NCBI GenBank assembly: GCA_029256185.1
Contig: JAQSYI010000053.1
Span: 1-51,438 of the forward strand
Direction of reading: 5' to 3'
From: Paenibacillaceae bacterium
GTDB taxonomy: Bacteria > Bacillota > Bacilli > Paenibacillales > NBRC-103111
DNA length: 51,438 bases
Shown here piece after piece: positions 48,735-51,438 of this stretch (the stretch's first letter is position 1; every line of letters begins with the position of its first letter). The notes under the pieces were generated by a model. It saw only the letters and a program-made list of their open reading frames with translations. It was not told where the DNA came from and searched no databases. Position numbers and translations under genes: made by a program.

Positions 48735-50488
48735 TCCTGTCCCATCCTCTCCCCGTCGCCTTCCAATAACCGGTATGGCAAATGCAAGGTCATCACCGTC
48801 CCTTCTCCCGGTCGGCTCTGAATATCCAGACCATATGGCGCTCCATAATACAGCTCTATTCTGCGTACCACGCTGTGAACGCCGAGATGCCTCTCGCTCT
48901 CCATGGAAGATGCTTCCGTCAGAGAGGAAGTCTCCGTATCCAGCAATTCCGTCACCATATCCTGGGCAATTCCTATCCCATTGTCGGCAATTTCCGCGCA
49001 AAGCGTCCGTTCCCGGCGGTAAATCCGGATGGATACCCGGTTATCCCGGGCTGATTCCTGGGCGAAGGCATGCACAAAAATATTTTCTACCAGCGGCTGC
49101 AGGAGCAAGGGGATGATCCGGCAATCCAGCACATCGGCGGCTGCATCGATCTCCACCTGCAGCGTATCCTCAAACCGGGTACGCTGAATGCTCAAGTAAT
49201 TGTGAATCTGCTGCAATTCATCCTTGACGGCAGTCTCGCCCCCCGCAGGCTCCAGGGAGTAGCGCAGCATGGAAGACAGGGCAACCACCAATTGGGCATT
49301 ATCATGATCATCCTGCAGAAATAACCGCCAGTGGAGCATGTCCAGGGTGTTGTACAAGAAATGGGGATTCAGCTGCGCCTGAAGCGCCTTGAGCTCGGCT
49401 TCCCGCTCCCGCAGCTGCTTCTCATACACCTCTTTGATCAACTCGTTGATGTTTCCAATCATGGAATTGAAGCTCTCACCGAGAAAGGCCAATTCGTCCC
49501 GGGTTTCCACCTGAATCCGGGTATCCATATGCCCCGCGCGGACGCGGCGCATGCCGTAGACCAGCCGGCCCAGCGGACGGAACAGACCCTGCATGACAAT
49601 CATCAGCAGCATGCCGGACAGCAGAACACTTGCCATGCCGCTGTACAAGGAAATTCGGAGAATAATTCCGCTCTTGTCCTTCAGTTGCTGCAACGATGAC
49701 CAGCCGGACAGCCTGAAGCCGGTCAGGTCCGACTGGCTTTCGGCATAGACGTAGGATTTGGCATCCTCCCGGCCTTCATCATAATCGGATAAACTGTTGG
49801 TATACAGCAGCTCTTCATTCCCGTTGAACAGAGTTAAGCCGCTGTTGTCATTATCCATTGTCCCCTGTAATTCATTCATAAAATACCGTTGGTGAAGCAC
49901 GAAAATAAGGGTGCCATAGGTTTCCAATTTCCTGGTTTTCATCCATCTGGCGGCGATGATAGCGTCTCCATCGAGAGCAGTGGAGGATAATAATTGTCCA
50001 AAGGGCATGCGAAACCAGACCAATTCTCCTTCGGTTTCTTGCAGCCGGTCTGCAATGGTGCCGTAGGCATCTTCATCAAGAGGCTGGTACAGGAAGGAAT
50101 CCGCCGGACGATACTGCCTCCCCTTCAGATCGAACAGATGAATGGAAAGCAGTTGGGGCTCGGACAGCATCATCTGGTCCAGGATTTCCTGAAGCGCCAG
50201 ATTATCGTAATAACTCACGATGTCCCGTTGCAGTACTTCTATGATCATAGGGTGAAAGATCATCTGGTTGGACAGCTTATAGCTGCTCTGCACCTTCTGG
50301 TCTATGCTGTACATCATTTGATCAATCGTCTGCGCAAACTGCCCGTTGATCTCCTCGCGCGCGATTCGAACATGCCACTTGTATGTCACGAATCCGGAAA
50401 TGAAAAAGGCCGCGCTGATAATGATGCACAAGCTTAAGAGCACCTTCAATTTCAGGCTTGTATTCTTGCTGAATCGGCTAAAAATCAT
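48731..50488 (-). CDS. Sensor histidine kinase (YesM family)
   Basis: This 585-residue kinase has two membrane helices (about 15-37 and 290-315) around an extracellular sensor domain, a HAMP segment (MRRVRAGHMDTRIQVETRDE), the YesM-type dimerisation motif QAQLNPHFLYNTLDMLHW with phospho-His, and an ATPase domain with LQPLVENIFVHAF, IADNGIGI and RPGEGTVM. The signal is probably extracellular pectin fragments or the binding protein, which is inference. The ATG at 50488 or the one at 50497 may be used; GGGAGGTG lies upstream of both. Confidence 0.92.
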   Translation of the reverse strand: MIFSRFSKNTSLKLKVLLSLCIIISAAFFISGFVTYKWHVRIAREEINGQFAQTIDQMMYSIDQKVQSSYKLSNQMIFHPMIIEVLQRDIVSYYDNLALQEILDQMMLSEPQLLSIHLFDLKGRQYRPADSFLYQPLDEDAYGTIADRLQETEGELVWFRMPFGQLLSSTALDGDAIIAARWMKTRKLETYGTLIFVLHQRYFMNELQGTMDNDNSGLTLFNGNEELLYTNSLSDYDEGREDAKSYVYAESQSDLTGFRLSGWSSLQQLKDKSGIILRISLYSGMASVLLSGMLLMIVMQGLFRPLGRLVYGMRRVRAGHMDTRIQVETRDELAFLGESFNSMIGNINELIKEVYEKQLREREAELKALQAQLNPHFLYNTLDMLHWRLFLQDDHDNAQLVVALSSMLRYSLEPAGGETAVKDELQQIHNYLSIQRTRFEDTLQVEIDAAADVLDCRIIPLLLQPLVENIFVHAFAQESARDNRVSIRIYRRERTLCAEIADNGIGIAQDMVTELLDTETSSLTEASSMESERHLGVHSVVRRIELYYGAPYGLDIQSRPGEGTVMTLHLPYRLLEGDGERMGQE

Positions 50489-50687
50489 CCTGGGCATCAC
50501 CTCCCTATGCCGTTTTATGGACTCACGGCCCTTCGTAAGCCCCAACCCTCATGCTACACCTACAGTAAAGCACAGAACGGGCGGCGATACAATTCCCCTT
50601 TTGTCCCCGACCGCTAACCAGTGCCGTCCGGTCTCCAATAGCGGTCTGCCGCGCGGCTCGTTCCCTAATAAAGCGCATTCTCCGGCG

Positions 50688-50716
50688 TTGACAGCGGCGG
50701 CAAAGCTTGATATTAT
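50688..50716 (+). promoter_or_regulatory. Promoter of tRNA-Val
   Basis: TTGACA (50688-50693) and TATTAT (50711-50716) are separated by 17 nt, about 41 nt before the tRNA 5' end. Confidence 0.85.
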
Positions 50717-50757
50717 ATGTATTGTCGCCGCTTCGCAAGAGGCGTGCCAATGGATGA

Positions 50758-50830
50758 GATCTGCTAGCTCAGCTGGGAGAGCACTACCTTGACAGGGTAG
50801 GGGTCAGAGGTTCGAGCCCTCTGCAGATCA
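50758..50830 (+). tRNA. tRNA-Val (anticodon GAC)
   Basis: The 73-nt cloverleaf has a perfect acceptor GATCTGC/GCAGATC, an anticodon stem CTACC/GGTAG with loop TTGACAG (GAC, reading GUC and GUU), and a T arm AGAGG-TTCGAGC-CCTCT. CCA is not encoded. Its own promoter and terminator flank it. Confidence 0.97.
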
Positions 50831-50836
50831 TACTGA

Positions 50837-50862
50837 AACCCTTGCAGAGCAAGGGTTTTTTT
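50837..50862 (+). terminator. Terminator of tRNA-Val
   Basis: AACCCTTGC-AGA-GCAAGGGTT (9 bp) is followed by a run of T. Confidence 0.92.
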
Positions 50863-51029
50863 GATGAATCAAACCCACCCGCCGCTGTGCGTCACCACTG
50901 AAGAATGAAATGACAGGCTCCTGTTGCTTCAGGGCAGAATGTATATCATTTGGTGGTAGGGGGAGCCCAGCCCTGCTCAGTAGATCAACCCCTGAAGGAG
51001 TCGGAAATAAGGCCGCTTTAGAGGAGATA

Positions 51030-51223
51030 CCGGAAAAAATTTCCGTTATCGTGGGGTTGTTCGGTAATTGTGGAGAATTAGCGAAAAAAATTTCCGTTAA
51101 TTCCTTCAAAATAGGATAAATAGGCCTTTTTCGGAGAATTCAGTGGGAATAACGGAAAAAATTTCCGCTAAACGAAGGAAAAATGGAGAATATGTTGTGA
51201 TAACGGAAAAATTTTCCGTTATG
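51030..51223. repeat. Array of four AT-rich palindromes
   Basis: The copies at 51030-51050, 51081-51099, 51148-51172 and 51199-51223 all contain GAAAAAATTTCCG or a one-base variant, mostly within AACGGAAA...TTTCCGTTA. Spacing start to start is 51, 67 and 51 bp. A fifth copy lies at 138-158. Confidence 0.85.
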
Positions 51224-51283
51224 AGTGAGCGGGGACGGTACCGCCATAGGAAAACAGGCGTTACCCTTTGGAAACGCAAAAGG

Positions 51284-51313
51284 ACCTGGCGTTGTTCTTC
51301 CGCCAGGTTTTTC
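51284..51313 (+). terminator. Terminator-like hairpin
   Basis: ACCTGGCG and CGCCAGGT (8 bp) enclose a 9-nt loop, followed by TTTTTC. The transcript it ends is not identified. Confidence 0.6.
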
Positions 51314-51421
51314 TCATTGTTCCCGGGACTGCTTACATCGTAAGCGTCAAATACTCCCCACCTGTGAAGTGGAAACGGACCATGCGAAAATAGAGGCATC
51401 CCAGGTATGGAGGAAGCAGAC

Positions 51422-51438
51422 ATGGACAAAGTGGAGCA
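51422..51438 (+). CDS. Start of a gene cut by the window edge
   Basis: ATGGACAAAGTGGAG encodes MDKVE and runs off the window. GGAGG lies 8 nt upstream of the ATG, which is a good site. Nothing can be said about the product. Confidence 0.5.

Larger units (their letters stand above)
50863..51421. other. Gene-free right end with a palindrome array
   Basis: No gene is credible. It holds four AT-rich palindromes (51030-51223) and a terminator hairpin at 51284-51312. Open frames on the minus strand run through the palindromes and show the repeated peptide ITE-FSVI, a translation of the repeat. Confidence 0.6.

Noticed and set aside
51030..51223. CRISPR array
   Set aside because: The repeats are palindromes of about 20 bp with unequal spacing and small differences, and no cas genes are present.
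50828..51429. Two minus-strand frames with repeated ITE-FSVI peptides
   Set aside because: The peptide repeats are translations of the AT-rich palindromes and overlap tRNA-Val and its terminator.

Overview
The window looks like chromosome from a spore-forming Firmicute of the Paenibacillus group. The signs are CcpA, bacillithiol-linked YtxJ, CotF-like and CotD-like spore coat proteins, Gram-positive ribosome binding sites, a YesM/YesN two-component pair beside a carbohydrate ABC importer, and moderately GC-rich genes with AT-rich gaps. No rRNA, CRISPR array, transposase or prophage block is visible. Two tRNA genes are present: Thr(CGT) and Val(GAC).

Layout. 0.4-8 kb (minus strand): mtnN, ccpA, ytxJ, a zinc-ribbon-like protein, a VanZ-like protein, a PfpI/DJ-1 protein, and PTS enzyme I overlapping a fused PTS permease IICBA. 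8-14.6 kb: two CotF-like coat proteins, a protein with four near-identical 21-residue repeats, thiE, a CoA-binding protein, a C39-type peptidase, a divergent aroA, a rhodanese and aroK. 15-22.8 kb: an uronate/gluconate operon under a LacI-type regulator. 23-36.3 kb: a repeat-bearing lipoprotein, a polysaccharide deacetylase, a TetR-controlled ABC exporter with two operator palindromes, speA, several small conserved proteins, a cell-wall amidase, tRNA-Thr, a GNAT, a YuiD-type protein and a CBS protein. 36.6-40.2 kb: a GT39-DUF2304-GT2 cluster, small genes and a CotD-like gene. 41-50.5 kb: a pectin-oligomer locus (FAD oxidoreductase, oligogalacturonate lyase, two permeases, binding lipoprotein, YesN, YesM). 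The last kilobase holds tRNA-Val, an array of AT-rich palindromes and the first codons of a gene cut by the window edge.

The most interesting system is the 15-22.8 kb operon. It encodes tagaturonate epimerase (UxaE), a LarA-superfamily (nickel-pincer type) racemase/epimerase homologue, gluconokinase, an SDR oxidoreductase and 6-phosphogluconate dehydrogenase. It has no mannonate dehydratase and no KDG kinase or aldolase. Read together the genes suggest a hexuronate route: tagaturonate to fructuronate (UxaE), to mannonate (SDR), to gluconate by C2 epimerisation (LarA homologue), to 6-phosphogluconate (GntK), to ribulose-5-phosphate (Gnd). The pectin locus 20 kb away could feed uronates into it, and CcpA and the PTS are the usual carbon-control machinery. 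This pathway is an inference from gene content.

Several families of non-coding repeats are also visible. They are a roughly 165-bp element with TAGGGCGTGT ends (two copies and a minimal hairpin), a perfect 36-bp inverted repeat pair 40 kb apart, arrays of palindromes at about 50-67 bp spacing, 27-bp direct repeats over the uxaE promoter, and a duplicated hairpin leader in front of two genes of the pectin operon.
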